Shown: positions 20,990-29,440, counted from the stretch's first letter. The stretch is 64,000 nucleotides of DNA from Pelorhabdus rhamnosifermentans (GCF_018835585.1 NZ_JAHGVE010000001.1:1-64000), one strand, 5' to 3'. Notes: a model not told the origin generated them from the letters alone. Made by a program: numbers and translations.

Positions 20990-22525
20990 ATGATTGGAAA
21001 TGCTGAAAAGAAAAAAGTTGCTGCATACTGCCGGGTGTCTACGGAGAAAGAAGACCAGTTGCTTAGCCTACAGGCACAAAAAGAGTTTTTTGAAGGGTAC
21101 GCCGCTAAGAATAATTTTGAACTGGTAGAACTGTATGCTGACGAAGGCATTAGCGGTACCAAGCTGAAAAATAGAACGGAATTTAGGCGTATGATGGCTG
21201 ATGCGGAGCGCGGTAAGTTTGAATGCGTTTATGTTAAGGATGTTTCTAGGCTTGCTCGTAATGTCGTGGACTTTCTCCAAAGTATTCGCACATTAAAAGC
21301 GTTAAATATTAACTGCCGTTTTGTGACAGCTAATATGTCTAGTAATGACGGTGAATTGACATTAACCATACTGGCGGCGGTGGCGCAAGAAGAATCCGCT
21401 AACCTGTCTAAAAGGGTTAAGTTTGGGAAAAAACGTAATGCTGAAAAGGGGCGCGTGCCTAATCTTGTTTATGGTTATGATAAAACAATCGGGGAATATT
21501 TTAGCCTGACTATTAATGAGGCAGAAGCAAAGGTAGTCAAGGGGATATTCGACTTTTACGTGTATAAGCGGCATGGGGCAAATAAAATTGCTCAGCTATT
21601 AAATAAGGAAGGCTTAGTAACAAAGCGCAAGTGCCACTGGTCACAGCAAGCTATTTCCACAATCTTAACCAATCCACTTTATATAGGTAAAGTGATTAAC
21701 GGTAAGGAGTCAGTCAAGGACTTTTTGACAGGTGAAAGGGTTAAGAATGATGAGGATAAGCAGTTTATCGTGGACAAGCCAGAGCTTGCCATTATTGAAC
21801 AGGAAATTTTTGATAAGGCACAGGTGTTACTAGCTAAGCGAACAAAAAACTTTCGACTGACGAAAAATCGTCAGTCGAATAAGTACTGTTTTAGTACTAT
21901 GATAAAGTGCGGCGATTGTGGCTATAGTTTTCGGAGAATGCATAGGAAGTATATTAAAGAATATACTCGGTGGTGTTGCTCAGGTCGCAATGCGAATGGC
22001 AAGGATTTTTGCAATAATCATACGGTCGTCGATGAACAGGAACTGCTTGATGAGATAAAAAATTATCTGGGTGGCTTGGTATCATCAAAGGACAAGCTGT
22101 TAAAACAAACCATTGCTGAATTTAAAAAGAAATATAAACCAAGTAATCATGAGTTATCAGAGTCGTATATTGTCAGTGAACTAACAAGGCTCAAAAGGGC
22201 CAAAGCCAAACAGACACAAATGTTTGAGGTGGATGCTATTACTATTGAAGAATTAAAGGAAAGAACGGCTGAATTAAATGGTGCCATTGCTAAATATGAA
22301 AATGAGCTTACGGTTTTGCAAGGGAATACCTCAATATTAGGTCGCATTGATGAGAGGGTCAAAAAGTATTGCAGTAGTATTCAAGCTGTACTATCCGCTG
22401 ATATTATTGATAATGCTATGCTAAGAAAAGTTATTGATAAAATTGTCGTGACAGTAGAAGGAGAAATTCAAGTTTTTCTAAAACTATTTTCCGATCTGGA
22501 GATTAAACATGCTGCAGCTATATAA
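20990..22525 (+). CDS. Large serine recombinase (site-specific, skin-type)
   Basis: 511 residues. N-terminal resolvase domain with nucleophile S17 in AAYCRVSTEKE and the SRLARN arginine motif near residue 85; recombinase domain from about 155-270; zinc beta-ribbon with CGDCG near residue 304 and later cysteines (WCCSGR, FCNNH); then a coiled-coil-rich region from about 370 to 460. This is the architecture of large serine integrases such as the SpoIVCA recombinase that excises sigK skin. It is the only recombinase in the element and lies on the same strand as spoIIID. Strong GGAAGGGGGGAG ribosome binding site. It is intact, with no frameshift. Confidence 0.95.
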   Translation: MIGNAEKKKVAAYCRVSTEKEDQLLSLQAQKEFFEGYAAKNNFELVELYADEGISGTKLKNRTEFRRMMADAERGKFECVYVKDVSRLARNVVDFLQSIRTLKALNINCRFVTANMSSNDGELTLTILAAVAQEESANLSKRVKFGKKRNAEKGRVPNLVYGYDKTIGEYFSLTINEAEAKVVKGIFDFYVYKRHGANKIAQLLNKEGLVTKRKCHWSQQAISTILTNPLYIGKVINGKESVKDFLTGERVKNDEDKQFIVDKPELAIIEQEIFDKAQVLLAKRTKNFRLTKNRQSNKYCFSTMIKCGDCGYSFRRMHRKYIKEYTRWCCSGRNANGKDFCNNHTVVDEQELLDEIKNYLGGLVSSKDKLLKQTIAEFKKKYKPSNHELSESYIVSELTRLKRAKAKQTQMFEVDAITIEELKERTAELNGAIAKYENELTVLQGNTSILGRIDERVKKYCSSIQAVLSADIIDNAMLRKVIDKIVVTVEGEIQVFLKLFSDLEIKHAAAI

Positions 22526-22526
22526 A

Positions 22527-22573
22527 AGTAACCCTATTGTCCTTTAATAATAAGACGATAGGGTTACTTGTTA
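22527..22573. terminator. Intrinsic terminator after the recombinase
   Basis: 15-bp stem AGTAACCCTATTGTC/GACGATAGGGTTACT (one mismatch) with a 13-base loop. The following bases are TGTTAC, so the T tract is short. A smaller stem CAACGGA/TCCGTTG followed by a T-rich tract lies at 22580-22611. Confidence 0.65.
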
Positions 22574-22650
22574 CATGGATGTCAACGGACGTTAAAATCC
22601 GTTGAACTTTCTTTTTTCTCAGATGCCTTCTAGTGACACATAGTCCCCTT

Positions 22651-23220
22651 CTAAGCAGAAGTATCAATGGAGTTTCCGATGGTTTCAGGTTTTTCCGCGT
22701 TGCTCGCGCGCGCTTTATTACCTAGATCATTATATGCAGCTCTCCATGCAGCGGTATATATGGCAGCAAATTTGTCAGTACGTGCGTTTTCAGCCGGGGT
22801 ACCACTCATTGTCCAACCATTGGTCGGGCAATACGATGCGATTATATTTCCAGTGTTATCACGGAACTCTGCAAATGTTACTTCTCCTTTTTCGACCGAT
22901 TTACGCGAGGCCGCGGCGATAATGCTTCTTCTGTCAGGAGAAACAACAGAGACAAAACTTTTTTCCAAACTCATAAATTCAAAATTGTTGTTCCCTGAAG
23001 TGCTGCATTTTCCGCTGGCAACGTCTTTTTTCGCAAGCTCGATGATCGCTTCCTTGTATTGCTCGTCACTCATTGTGGGAGTAGTCTTTGTACAGCAATC
23101 CAATCTGGAAAAATCGGGTTGAGGCAAACTAGTGGCTCTTGGTCTAGCCATGCCTTTAGCCATGCCTTTTGCTCCCAGAAAATATAACAATACTTCACTG
23201 TTTGTATCTTGAATATTCAT
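22651..23220 (-). CDS. Protein of unknown function (189 aa), element cargo
   Basis: Not recognised. 189 residues, no signal peptide or membrane helix. The middle holds SFVSVVSPDRRSIIAAA and the C-terminal third has SYCPTNGWTMSGTPAENART followed by a Trp-rich helix (AAIYTAAWRAAYNDLG). Similar short proteins with a 'VSPDR ... GW ... GTPAE' pattern occur, to my recollection, in clostridial prophages and mobile elements, but no function is known to me. ATG follows AAGGAGACTGAG. It is convergent with the recombinase. Confidence 0.6.
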   Translation of the reverse strand: MNIQDTNSEVLLYFLGAKGMAKGMARPRATSLPQPDFSRLDCCTKTTPTMSDEQYKEAIIELAKKDVASGKCSTSGNNNFEFMSLEKSFVSVVSPDRRSIIAAASRKSVEKGEVTFAEFRDNTGNIIASYCPTNGWTMSGTPAENARTDKFAAIYTAAWRAAYNDLGNKARASNAEKPETIGNSIDTSA

Positions 23221-23244
23221 ATTTTACTCAGTCTCCTTAACAGT

Positions 23245-23281
23245 TATCGCTCAATAATGGGCCGGAAGATATTGAGCGATA
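23245..23281. other. Long hairpin between the two minus-strand genes
   Basis: Perfect 12-bp inverted repeat TATCGCTCAATA/TATTGAGCGATA with a 13-base loop and no T run in either direction. It may limit read-through or protect the upstream mRNA. Confidence 0.6.
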
Positions 23282-23315
23282 GTCTTAATCCGGCTGAACC
23301 AAGTCGGTTGATAAC

Positions 23316-23777
23316 TTAATAATTATAGTAAATGGTGAGCGTAACGCCTTGGTACCATTTTGCTGAATCATATGAGCTACTCACATTAGTACCCCTGTAG
23401 TAAAAAGACCAAGCTCCATTCCCACCAGTGATTCCGGTCGTGAAATTGGTTATGTTACCTGGACCCCAAGGTAAAGTAACATAGTCATTAGTCACGTTAC
23501 TCTTTAAAGAAGCATTAATGGACAGAATTGCCCCCATCCCGCTGTGTTGTATAATTGTGTCTGCATCTACTCTTGCTTTCGTCACAATGGCACCTGTCGG
23601 CAAACCATAAACATTAAAAGTAATAGCGTTCGAGTTTCCGGTTGCACCTGGCGCAAGATACAAACTCATCGTGTCTCTTGAGGTAAAGGTTTTAGAAGCT
23701 GAAGAGGCAAAAACGGTTGTTGTCATGGCAACGACCATCATTAGCACAAGTAATATACTAAATAGTCTATTTCTCAT
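23316..23777 (-). CDS. Secreted protein of unknown function (153 aa)
   Basis: A clear Sec signal peptide (MRNRLFSILLVLMMVVAMTT, then cleavage near VFAS-S at about residue 26) precedes a Ser/Thr/Asn/Gly-rich, beta-type mature domain of about 127 residues with many aromatic residues at the C-terminus (GVTLTIYYNY). No enzyme motif is visible. It could be a small exported beta-sandwich or envelope protein. RBS AAGGAGTGG. Carried within the element; no link to excision is apparent. Confidence 0.7.
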   Translation of the reverse strand: MRNRLFSILLVLMMVVAMTTTVFASSASKTFTSRDTMSLYLAPGATGNSNAITFNVYGLPTGAIVTKARVDADTIIQHSGMGAILSINASLKSNVTNDYVTLPWGPGNITNFTTGITGGNGAWSFYYRGTNVSSSYDSAKWYQGVTLTIYYNY

Positions 23778-24104
23778 TTTTTACCACTCCTTTATGTTTT
23801 CTGAATTCCGGTCCTATTAAATATATCGTAATATTTTTCCAGAAGTTTAGTATTTTGGAAAATTTTCTATTCGGTTTCCTAAAATAGGGTATTACTTTTA
23901 AAAAGAGAGAGTCAAGGTCATATTTGCACATATTGCATGAGAAGAATATCTAAGGATTAACCATAGAGCACTATGTCCCGCAGTTCGTGGATGAAATTTG
24001 GCTTGAGATAAAATCAAGATATAAGTATTTTTTGACGGGAATGTTGATATTTGATGAATATAAGGGTATAATTTCGGTAATAATCGTTTTGAGAGGGTGA
24101 TTTT
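23778..24104. other. AT-rich intergenic region between divergent genes
   Basis: 327 bp holding the start region of the minus-strand secreted-protein gene and the plus-strand promoter at 24044-24072. No other gene, repeat or RNA could be supported. Confidence 0.6.
24044..24072 (+). promoter_or_regulatory. Promoter of the AAA ATPase gene
   Basis: TTGATA (24044-24049), 17-base spacer, TATAAT (24067-24072), 32 bases before the ATG. Confidence 0.75.
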
Positions 24105-25280
24105 ATGATAATAAATCCCTATACACCTGGAGCAGGATTAGTTCCAAATTATTTAGCCGGTCGTGATGATACGATTGAGGAAGCAAAAGAAGTTATTTCT
24201 TATGTTGCTCATGGATATCCTACTCGTTCTATTGTTTACTATGGGTTACGTGGTGTTGGAAAAACGGTACTTTTAAATAAAATTGAAGAGATTGCAGAAG
24301 AAAACGATGTATTATATGAGCATATTGAAGTATCAGAACGGTCTTCTTTTAAAATTTCTATTTCGTTAAATATACAAAAATTAATTAAGCAAATGAGTGT
24401 TAAGGAAAAAGCTAAAAATTATGTTCAAAAAGCAATGTCCGTATTAAAGGCTTTTAAAATTACTTATTCCCCAGAAGGGGAGGTAAGTTTTGGTTTAAAT
24501 GAGGATGTGGCCCCTGCTGTAGGTGTATCTGATACCGGAAATTTTGCAAATGATCTTACCGAATTGCTTGTATCTATGGGAACACTTGCGAAAAACAGCG
24601 AAAGTTCGGTGTGCTTATTTATTGATGAAATACAATATTTAAAAGACGATGAATTTGAAGCATTGATTACTGCTGTACATAGAGTGAATCAAAAAGGATT
24701 GCCTGTTACATTGTTTGCAGCAGGATTGCCTAAAATTGCAAAGATTGCTGGCGATATTAAGTCCTATGCCGAAAGATTATTTAGTTTTATTTCTATAGAT
24801 TCTTTAGAACCTAAGGCTGCTAAGTTGGCACTGGTGGAGCCAGCAAAAAAAATCGGCGTAACCTTCACAGATGAGGCGATTGATGAAATTTTAAGAATTA
24901 CAGCGGGATATCCCTATTTTCTACAGGAATATGGCAAACAAGTTTGGGCTTTTATAAAAAATAAAAATATTGATATTACATCAGTACAGGAAGCATATCC
25001 AGTTTTTGAGAAAAGCTTAGATGATAGCTTTTTCAAAGTTCGTTATGATCGAGCGACATCAAAAGAAAAAGAATTTATGCTGGTAATGGTTGAGTGTGGG
25101 GAATTGCCCTGTACCATTGCCCAAATAGCTAGTAAGATGAATACTACTGTACAAAGAATTTCACCATTGAGAGCACAATTGATTTATAAGGGGTTTATTT
25201 ATGCGACGAGCTATGGAGAAGTGGACTTTACAGTACCTCAATTTAATCAGTATCTAAAACGAATCCATAATAGTAAATAA
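24105..25280 (+). CDS. AAA/STAND-like ATPase, element cargo
   Basis: 391 residues. Walker A is GLRGVGKT near residue 48 and Walker B VCLFIDEIQYL near 172, with the sensor-like AAGLPK after it; a helical lid (EAIDEILRITAGYPYFLQEYG) and a C-terminal winged-helix-like region follow (TIAQIASKMNTTVQRISPLRAQL). This is the archaeal-type single-chain ATPase family (AAA_16-like) found widely on mobile DNA, with no settled function; DNA-associated or toxin/defence roles are possible. Base composition is more AT-rich than the flanking core genes, consistent with transfer. GAGAGGGTG ribosome binding site. Confidence 0.8.
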   Translation: MIINPYTPGAGLVPNYLAGRDDTIEEAKEVISYVAHGYPTRSIVYYGLRGVGKTVLLNKIEEIAEENDVLYEHIEVSERSSFKISISLNIQKLIKQMSVKEKAKNYVQKAMSVLKAFKITYSPEGEVSFGLNEDVAPAVGVSDTGNFANDLTELLVSMGTLAKNSESSVCLFIDEIQYLKDDEFEALITAVHRVNQKGLPVTLFAAGLPKIAKIAGDIKSYAERLFSFISIDSLEPKAAKLALVEPAKKIGVTFTDEAIDEILRITAGYPYFLQEYGKQVWAFIKNKNIDITSVQEAYPVFEKSLDDSFFKVRYDRATSKEKEFMLVMVECGELPCTIAQIASKMNTTVQRISPLRAQLIYKGFIYATSYGEVDFTVPQFNQYLKRIHNSK

Positions 25281-25397
25281 TAGAATTTTGATAGTATTGT
25301 TGCATTTCTTGCGGAGAAATGTATCATTTATGTTGAAAAATAGTTCTCATTACCTATTTAAAAATCACCTGTCTTGTACTACAATAGAAACAATTAG

Positions 25398-25439
25398 AGG
25401 GGTTAACGGTCTTTGAAAATAGACAGTTAACCCTTTTTA
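25398..25439 (+). terminator. Intrinsic terminator at the right end of the element
   Basis: Stem AGGGGTTAAC/GTTAACCCTT with further partial pairing (GGTC/GACA side) and a TTTTTA tail. It ends only three bases before the right inverted-repeat arm, and shields the spoIIID 3' part from element transcription. Confidence 0.8.
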
Positions 25440-25441
25440 TT

Positions 25442-25474
25442 ACCGTTCACTTTTGGTATATCGTTCCATAAAGA
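25442..25474. repeat. Right attachment site (attR): inverted-repeat arm plus core
   Basis: Arm ACCGTTCACTTTTGGTA (25442-25458), eight bases TATCGTTC, then core CATAAAGA (25467-25474). In the predicted excised circle the two 17-bp arms flank an 18-base spacer whose exact centre is the CA dinucleotide that begins the core, as expected for a serine-recombinase crossover site. Confidence 0.85.
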
Positions 25475-25625
25475 TATGATTGAAAGATTGCCACTTATTA
25501 ATAAACGCTTGGCAGCGAAAGTTCGGGGCGTTTTAGAATTGAACAAAGCCGAACGACACATTCGTGGCGGTGAAGCCACGCGAAAAAAGTATCGCGAAAA
25601 CAAAGAAACTGTAGAAAAGTCCTAG
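25467..25625 (+). pseudogene. spoIIID: SpoIIID, C-terminal part (split gene, restored by excision)
   Basis: 52 codons open in the frame CAT AAA GAT ATG..., encoding HKDMIERLPLINKRLAAKV, then RGVLELNKAERHIRGGEATR and KKYRENKETVEKS. This is the conserved C-terminal half of SpoIIID (Bacillus: HKDLTERLPEIN ... RHLRGGEATKLKY). It has no stop codons, no frameshift and no own start with a ribosome binding site, so it is not decaying but is silent unless joined to 16032-16142. The combined protein is 89 residues, normal for the family. Directly upstream of mbl, as in Bacillus. Confidence 0.92.
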
Positions 25626-25784
25626 GAAAAGGGACTGAAAAATAGAGGGTTTTGACCAGATTTGTAGAAATAAAACATCACTTATGAATTAACAGTCAGT
25701 GGTTTTTTGCAAAATGTCTTATTTTGACTGTTTTTCTTTTTATAAAATAGGACAAGCACTGGACAAGACGAGAGGGGTTAAAGT

Positions 25785-26816
25785 ATGTTTGGAATGTCAA
25801 TGGATATTGGAGTCGATTTAGGGACTGCCAATGTTTTGGTTTACATAAAAGGAAAAGGTATTGTGCTGAGGGAACCTTCTGTAGTAGCTATTGATCGGGA
25901 TACAAATCGTGTCCTTGCCATTGGGGAGGAAGCCCGTCGAATGTTAGGGCGTACACCAGGCAATATTATTGCCATCAGACCGCTTCGTGAAGGCGTGATT
26001 GCGGATTATGATACAACAGAAAGCATGCTGAGGCATTTCATTCAAAAAGTAGCTGGGAAAAGTAGCTTTTTTAAGCCCCGTATTATGATCTGTATTCCTT
26101 CTGGTGTTACGACAGTAGAAAAACGGGCCGTTTTGGAAGCTTCGATACAGGCTGGTGCCAGAAAGACATTTCTTATTGAAGAACCTCTTGCAGCAGCTAT
26201 GGGAGCGGGATTGGATATTGCCGAGCCTTGTGGTTCCATGGTCGTTGATATTGGCGGTGGCACAACCGATGTGGCTGTGCTGAGTTTGGGAGGCATTGTC
26301 ATTAGTGAGTCACTTAGAGTTGGAGGCGATAAATTTGATGAAGCCCTTGTTCGCTACGTCAAGAAAGAATATAATATCATGATTGGCGAACGGACGGCGG
26401 AACAAATTAAAGTCAATATTGGTACAGCTTACCCTACGGGGCGCGATGAAACCATGGAAATTCGTGGACGTGACCTTGTATCTGGTTTACCGAAAACCAT
26501 GAGTATCAGTTCCAGTGAAACACGTGAGGCTTTAGCGGAATCAGTAGCTTTAATTGTTCATTGTGTCAAATCCGTTCTTGAGGGTACTCCGCCTGAACTG
26601 GCAGCAGATATTATGGATCGCGGGATTGTCATGACAGGTGGCGGGTCACTACTCTTCGGTCTTGATAAATTGATCAATCAGGAGACTGGCATTCCTACTT
26701 ATTTGGCAGAAGATCCTTTGTCTTGTGTGGCTCTTGGCACAGGCAAGGCGCTTGACGCATTAGAAAACATTCAGGATAGTTTGACAACGCTTAACAAAGC
26801 AGGTGCTCGTTCATAA
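25785..26816 (+). CDS. mbl: MreB/Mbl-type actin-like cell-shape protein
   Basis: 343 residues of the bacterial actin family that forms membrane-bound filaments guiding side-wall peptidoglycan synthesis. Phosphate-1 loop [14 protein letters not shown], phosphate-2 loop [13 protein letters not shown] and adenosine loop [12 protein letters not shown] are intact. Position after spoIIID and before flagellar rod genes is the Bacillus mbl location, which is why Mbl is preferred over MreB. AGAGGGGTTAAAGT ribosome binding site. Confidence 0.93.
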   Translation: MFGMSMDIGVDLGTANVLVYIKGKGIVLREPSVVAIDRDTNRVLAIGEEARRMLGRTPGNIIAIRPLREGVIADYDTTESMLRHFIQKVAGKSSFFKPRIMICIPSGVTTVEKRAVLEASIQAGARKTFLIEEPLAAAMGAGLDIAEPCGSMVVDIGGGTTDVAVLSLGGIVISESLRVGGDKFDEALVRYVKKEYNIMIGERTAEQIKVNIGTAYPTGRDETMEIRGRDLVSGLPKTMSISSSETREALAESVALIVHCVKSVLEGTPPELAADIMDRGIVMTGGGSLLFGLDKLINQETGIPTYLAEDPLSCVALGTGKALDALENIQDSLTTLNKAGARS

Positions 26817-26885
26817 TGTTTGGGAGCGCTTTAACGGGGGAGTCTTAGCATTAATGGACTTCTAGTAAAGAGAGGAGTGAGGTAG

Positions 26886-27635
26886 TTGATTCGTGGAATT
26901 TATACGGCAGCATCAGGTATGGTCGCAGAGTCCTTGCGTACCGATACCATTGCAAACAATCTTGCCAATGTGAATACAACCAGTTATAAACGAGATGTGG
27001 CCGTAACAGAGGATTTTGATACAATGTTAATGAAACGTATCGATGATGGTCCGAGTAGCCCCAGTACCATTGGTGAAATGGGTTATGGTTCCCTTGTGAA
27101 TGAAACAGCGACGATTTATGATGAAGGTCAGATTAATCCCACCGGAAATTCTCTGGATTTGGCCATTAGTGGCAAGGGCTATTTCACTGTACAGACGCCG
27201 AATGGTCTTCAGTATACACGGAATGGTTCTTTTACACGCAGTGCTCAGGGAGAATTGGTGACAAGTGAAGGTTATCGCGTGATGGGGACGCGAGGTCCTA
27301 TTCATCTGAATGGGAATCAGATAACCGTTGGCAGTGATGGCAGCGTAAAAGTGGACAATGTACAAACAAATCAATTGCAAATTGTTCAATTTGCCAATGA
27401 CCGCACGGCACTGCGTAAGCAAGGTTCCAGTTTGCTCGCAGCGACAGGGGCTGAGCAACCCGCTCGGGCGACAGGTAGTGTGGAGCAAGGCGCATTGGAG
27501 CGATCCAATGTCAATGCAGTCGCTGAGATGGTTAACTTAATTACAGGATACAGAGCCTATGAAATCAACAGTAAATCCGTACAAGCTCATGATGCCCTGC
27601 TTGATAAGGCCGTCAATGAAGTAGGAAAATCTTAA
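26886..27635 (+). CDS. flgF: Flagellar basal-body rod protein, FlgF/FlhO-like
   Basis: 249 residues with the rod-protein N-terminal motif (GIYTAASGMVAESLRTDTIA, then NNLANVNTTSYKRD) and the C-terminal EMVNLITGYRAYEINSKSVQ that form the coiled coil of axial proteins. Exported by the flagellar type III system into the rod. It corresponds in position to FlhO of Bacillus. TTG start behind AGAGAGGAGTGAGG. The next gene is the FlgG-type distal rod protein. Confidence 0.9.
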   Translation: MIRGIYTAASGMVAESLRTDTIANNLANVNTTSYKRDVAVTEDFDTMLMKRIDDGPSSPSTIGEMGYGSLVNETATIYDEGQINPTGNSLDLAISGKGYFTVQTPNGLQYTRNGSFTRSAQGELVTSEGYRVMGTRGPIHLNGNQITVGSDGSVKVDNVQTNQLQIVQFANDRTALRKQGSSLLAATGAEQPARATGSVEQGALERSNVNAVAEMVNLITGYRAYEINSKSVQAHDALLDKAVNEVGKS

Positions 27636-27689
27636 GACAACACTGGATTGAAGTAACGAGTCATTAGCAGAAAAAGGGGACGATTTATT

Positions 27690-28478
27690 ATGATGAGAGC
27701 TTTATGGACAGCGAGTTCAGGCATGTCTGCTCAACAAAACAATATTGACGTGGTTGCCAATAATTTGGCCAACGTCAATACAAACGGTTTTAAAACAGTA
27801 CGTACTAATTTTCAGGATTTAATGTATCAAACTATGCGTCAGGCTGGGGCAGCGACAGGTCCTGATACACAAGTACCGACAGGTATTCAGTTCGGTAGCG
27901 GTGTTCGTCAGGCATCTACGCAGCGGATTTATACGGAAGGTACACCTGTTGCAACAGAAAGTCAGTATGACATGATGATTGAAGGCGACGGCTTTTTTCA
28001 AATTACCATGCCTGATGGTACAACGTCTTATACGCGTGACGGCAATTTTACTACGGATGGTCAGGGGCGTCTAGTTACATCTGACGGTTATTTTGTGCAA
28101 CCGGCTATTGCCGTTCCATCCACAGCTACTGAAGTCGATGTATCTGCGGACGGACGGGTATCAGCAAAAATTCCCGGTCAGACAGATCCACAGGATTTGG
28201 GGCAACTTCAGATCGCACGTTTTATCAATCCGGCCGGGTTAGATGCTATCGGGCGTAATCTGTTAGTTGAGACATCCGCATCAGGCGCACCTGTTACAGG
28301 TAATCCCGGTGCAGATGGTGCCGGAACGATTCGATCCAAGTCTCTTGAAGGCTCCAATGTCCAAGTCGTGAATGAAATGGTCAATATGATTACGGCACAG
28401 CGGGCCTATGAAATGAATACCAAAGTTATTACCACCTGTGATGATATGCTGAGTCAGGCTGCTGCACTGAAACGATAA
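27690..28478 (+). CDS. flgG: Flagellar distal rod protein FlgG
   Basis: 262 residues with the canonical MMRALWTASSGMSAQQNNID start, ANNLANVNTNGFK, and the C-terminal VNEMVNMITAQRAYEMNTK. The length and the internal segment at about residues 46-63 fit FlgG. Overlaps the flgA start by one base, showing coupling. Position matches FlhP of Bacillus. Confidence 0.95.
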   Translation: MMRALWTASSGMSAQQNNIDVVANNLANVNTNGFKTVRTNFQDLMYQTMRQAGAATGPDTQVPTGIQFGSGVRQASTQRIYTEGTPVATESQYDMMIEGDGFFQITMPDGTTSYTRDGNFTTDGQGRLVTSDGYFVQPAIAVPSTATEVDVSADGRVSAKIPGQTDPQDLGQLQIARFINPAGLDAIGRNLLVETSASGAPVTGNPGADGAGTIRSKSLEGSNVQVVNEMVNMITAQRAYEMNTKVITTCDDMLSQAAALKR

Positions 28479-29440
28479 TGAACAGGTTTTATAAAATCGG
28501 TGTTGCTTTGTTCTTGGAATTGTTATTTGCTGTGGCAGTGGCTTGTGCCTCCGTTACAATCTCGATACCTGAACAGGTCACCTTGGAATCAGCCAATTTG
28601 ACCTTGGGTGATCTAGCAACACTTACAGGCGACGATGAAGATAAAATTCGTCAGCTCAGTCAGTGGCGATTGGGGAGTTCGCCGCCCCCTGGTCATTCTT
28701 TGACTCTGACACCGGAAATTATTACCATGCGTTTGGCAAGCAGTGCTATTGATTTGTCTGATATTACATGGCAGATTCCGTCTGCCATTACTGTAACGAC
28801 AGCTTCTCAAATTCTTTCAGGAAGTCTTTTGGGTGATCAGGCTGTTGCTGCAGCCAGGCAACAGCTGGTTGGCGTCGATAGTGAGATCAAAGCGCAATCT
28901 GTGCAAGATGTTACTTTACCTGTTGGTGCAGTAGATTATAAAATTACTTTTCCCAGCGGTATTCGGTTTGTTGGACTCACAACCGCCCTGATTCCCATTT
29001 CTGTGAATCAGCAGCATGTTACGCAAACTGTTGTGAAATTAAATGTTACTATTTATCAATCAGTTGTGGTTACTGCGCGGGCTTTTCAACAGGGGGAGAT
29101 AGTGAATCCCGCCGATCTCGTGCTTGAACGAAGAAATGTGGGGCCCATGAGTTCCTATTATACAGACAAGGCGAAGGCTGTCGGTCATGTTCTTACACAT
29201 GCTATGGCGGCAGGTGCGGTGATTAATGATTCCGTGCTTGCCATGCCAAAAGTGATTAAGCAGGGTGATCTGGTATCCCTTGTGGCACGTAACGGGGATA
29301 TTGAGGTCATGACAACAGGTCGGGCTTTGCAAAGTGGCAGTGTTAATCAGTTTATTCGGGTGCAAAACTTACAATCCAAAAAAATGTTATCTGGTAAAGT
29401 CATTGATTCGCATACAGTTGATGTCACGGCGACATATTAA
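28478..29440 (+). CDS. flgA: Flagellar basal-body P-ring chaperone FlgA
   Basis: 320 residues with a signal peptide (residues about 1-24, ending VACAS) and a C-terminal SAF/ChapFlgA region (VVTARAFQQGEIVNPADLVL, KQGDLVSLVARNGDIEVMTT). Periplasmic chaperone that helps FlgI build the P ring. The N-terminal two-thirds is more divergent. Its presence next to flgH and flgI is strong evidence for an outer membrane. Confidence 0.9.
   Translation: MNRFYKIGVALFLELLFAVAVACASVTISIPEQVTLESANLTLGDLATLTGDDEDKIRQLSQWRLGSSPPPGHSLTLTPEIITMRLASSAIDLSDITWQIPSAITVTTASQILSGSLLGDQAVAAARQQLVGVDSEIKAQSVQDVTLPVGAVDYKITFPSGIRFVGLTTALIPISVNQQHVTQTVVKLNVTIYQSVVVTARAFQQGEIVNPADLVLERRNVGPMSSYYTDKAKAVGHVLTHAMAAGAVINDSVLAMPKVIKQGDLVSLVARNGDIEVMTTGRALQSGSVNQFIRVQNLQSKKMLSGKVIDSHTVDVTATY

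Larger units (their letters stand above)
16143..25466. mobile_element. Skin-like excisable element inside spoIIID
   Basis: 9324 bp bounded by the direct core CATAAAGA (16143-16150 and 25467-25474), with a perfect 17-bp inverted repeat just inside the junctions. Removal of the segment joins codon 37 to codon 38 of spoIIID in frame and restores a full SpoIIID. It carries a large serine recombinase, a small candidate directionality factor, two T-box-controlled transport modules, a decayed BrxL-like fragment, an AAA ATPase and two proteins of unknown function. No phage capsid, tail or replication genes are present, so it is not an intact prophage. Mechanistically it resembles the sigK skin elements of Bacillus and Clostridioides. 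Confidence 0.9.

Noticed and set aside
20786-22525. Small gene before the recombinase as a toxin-antitoxin pair
   Set aside because: Neither protein has toxin or antitoxin features; the larger is a complete serine recombinase.
16143-25466. Element as an intact prophage
   Set aside because: There are no capsid, portal, terminase, tail, lysis or replication genes; only a recombinase and unrelated cargo.
26042-26302. Minus-strand open frame within mbl
   Set aside because: It is a shadow of a highly conserved gene with no promoter, ribosome binding site or protein-like composition.
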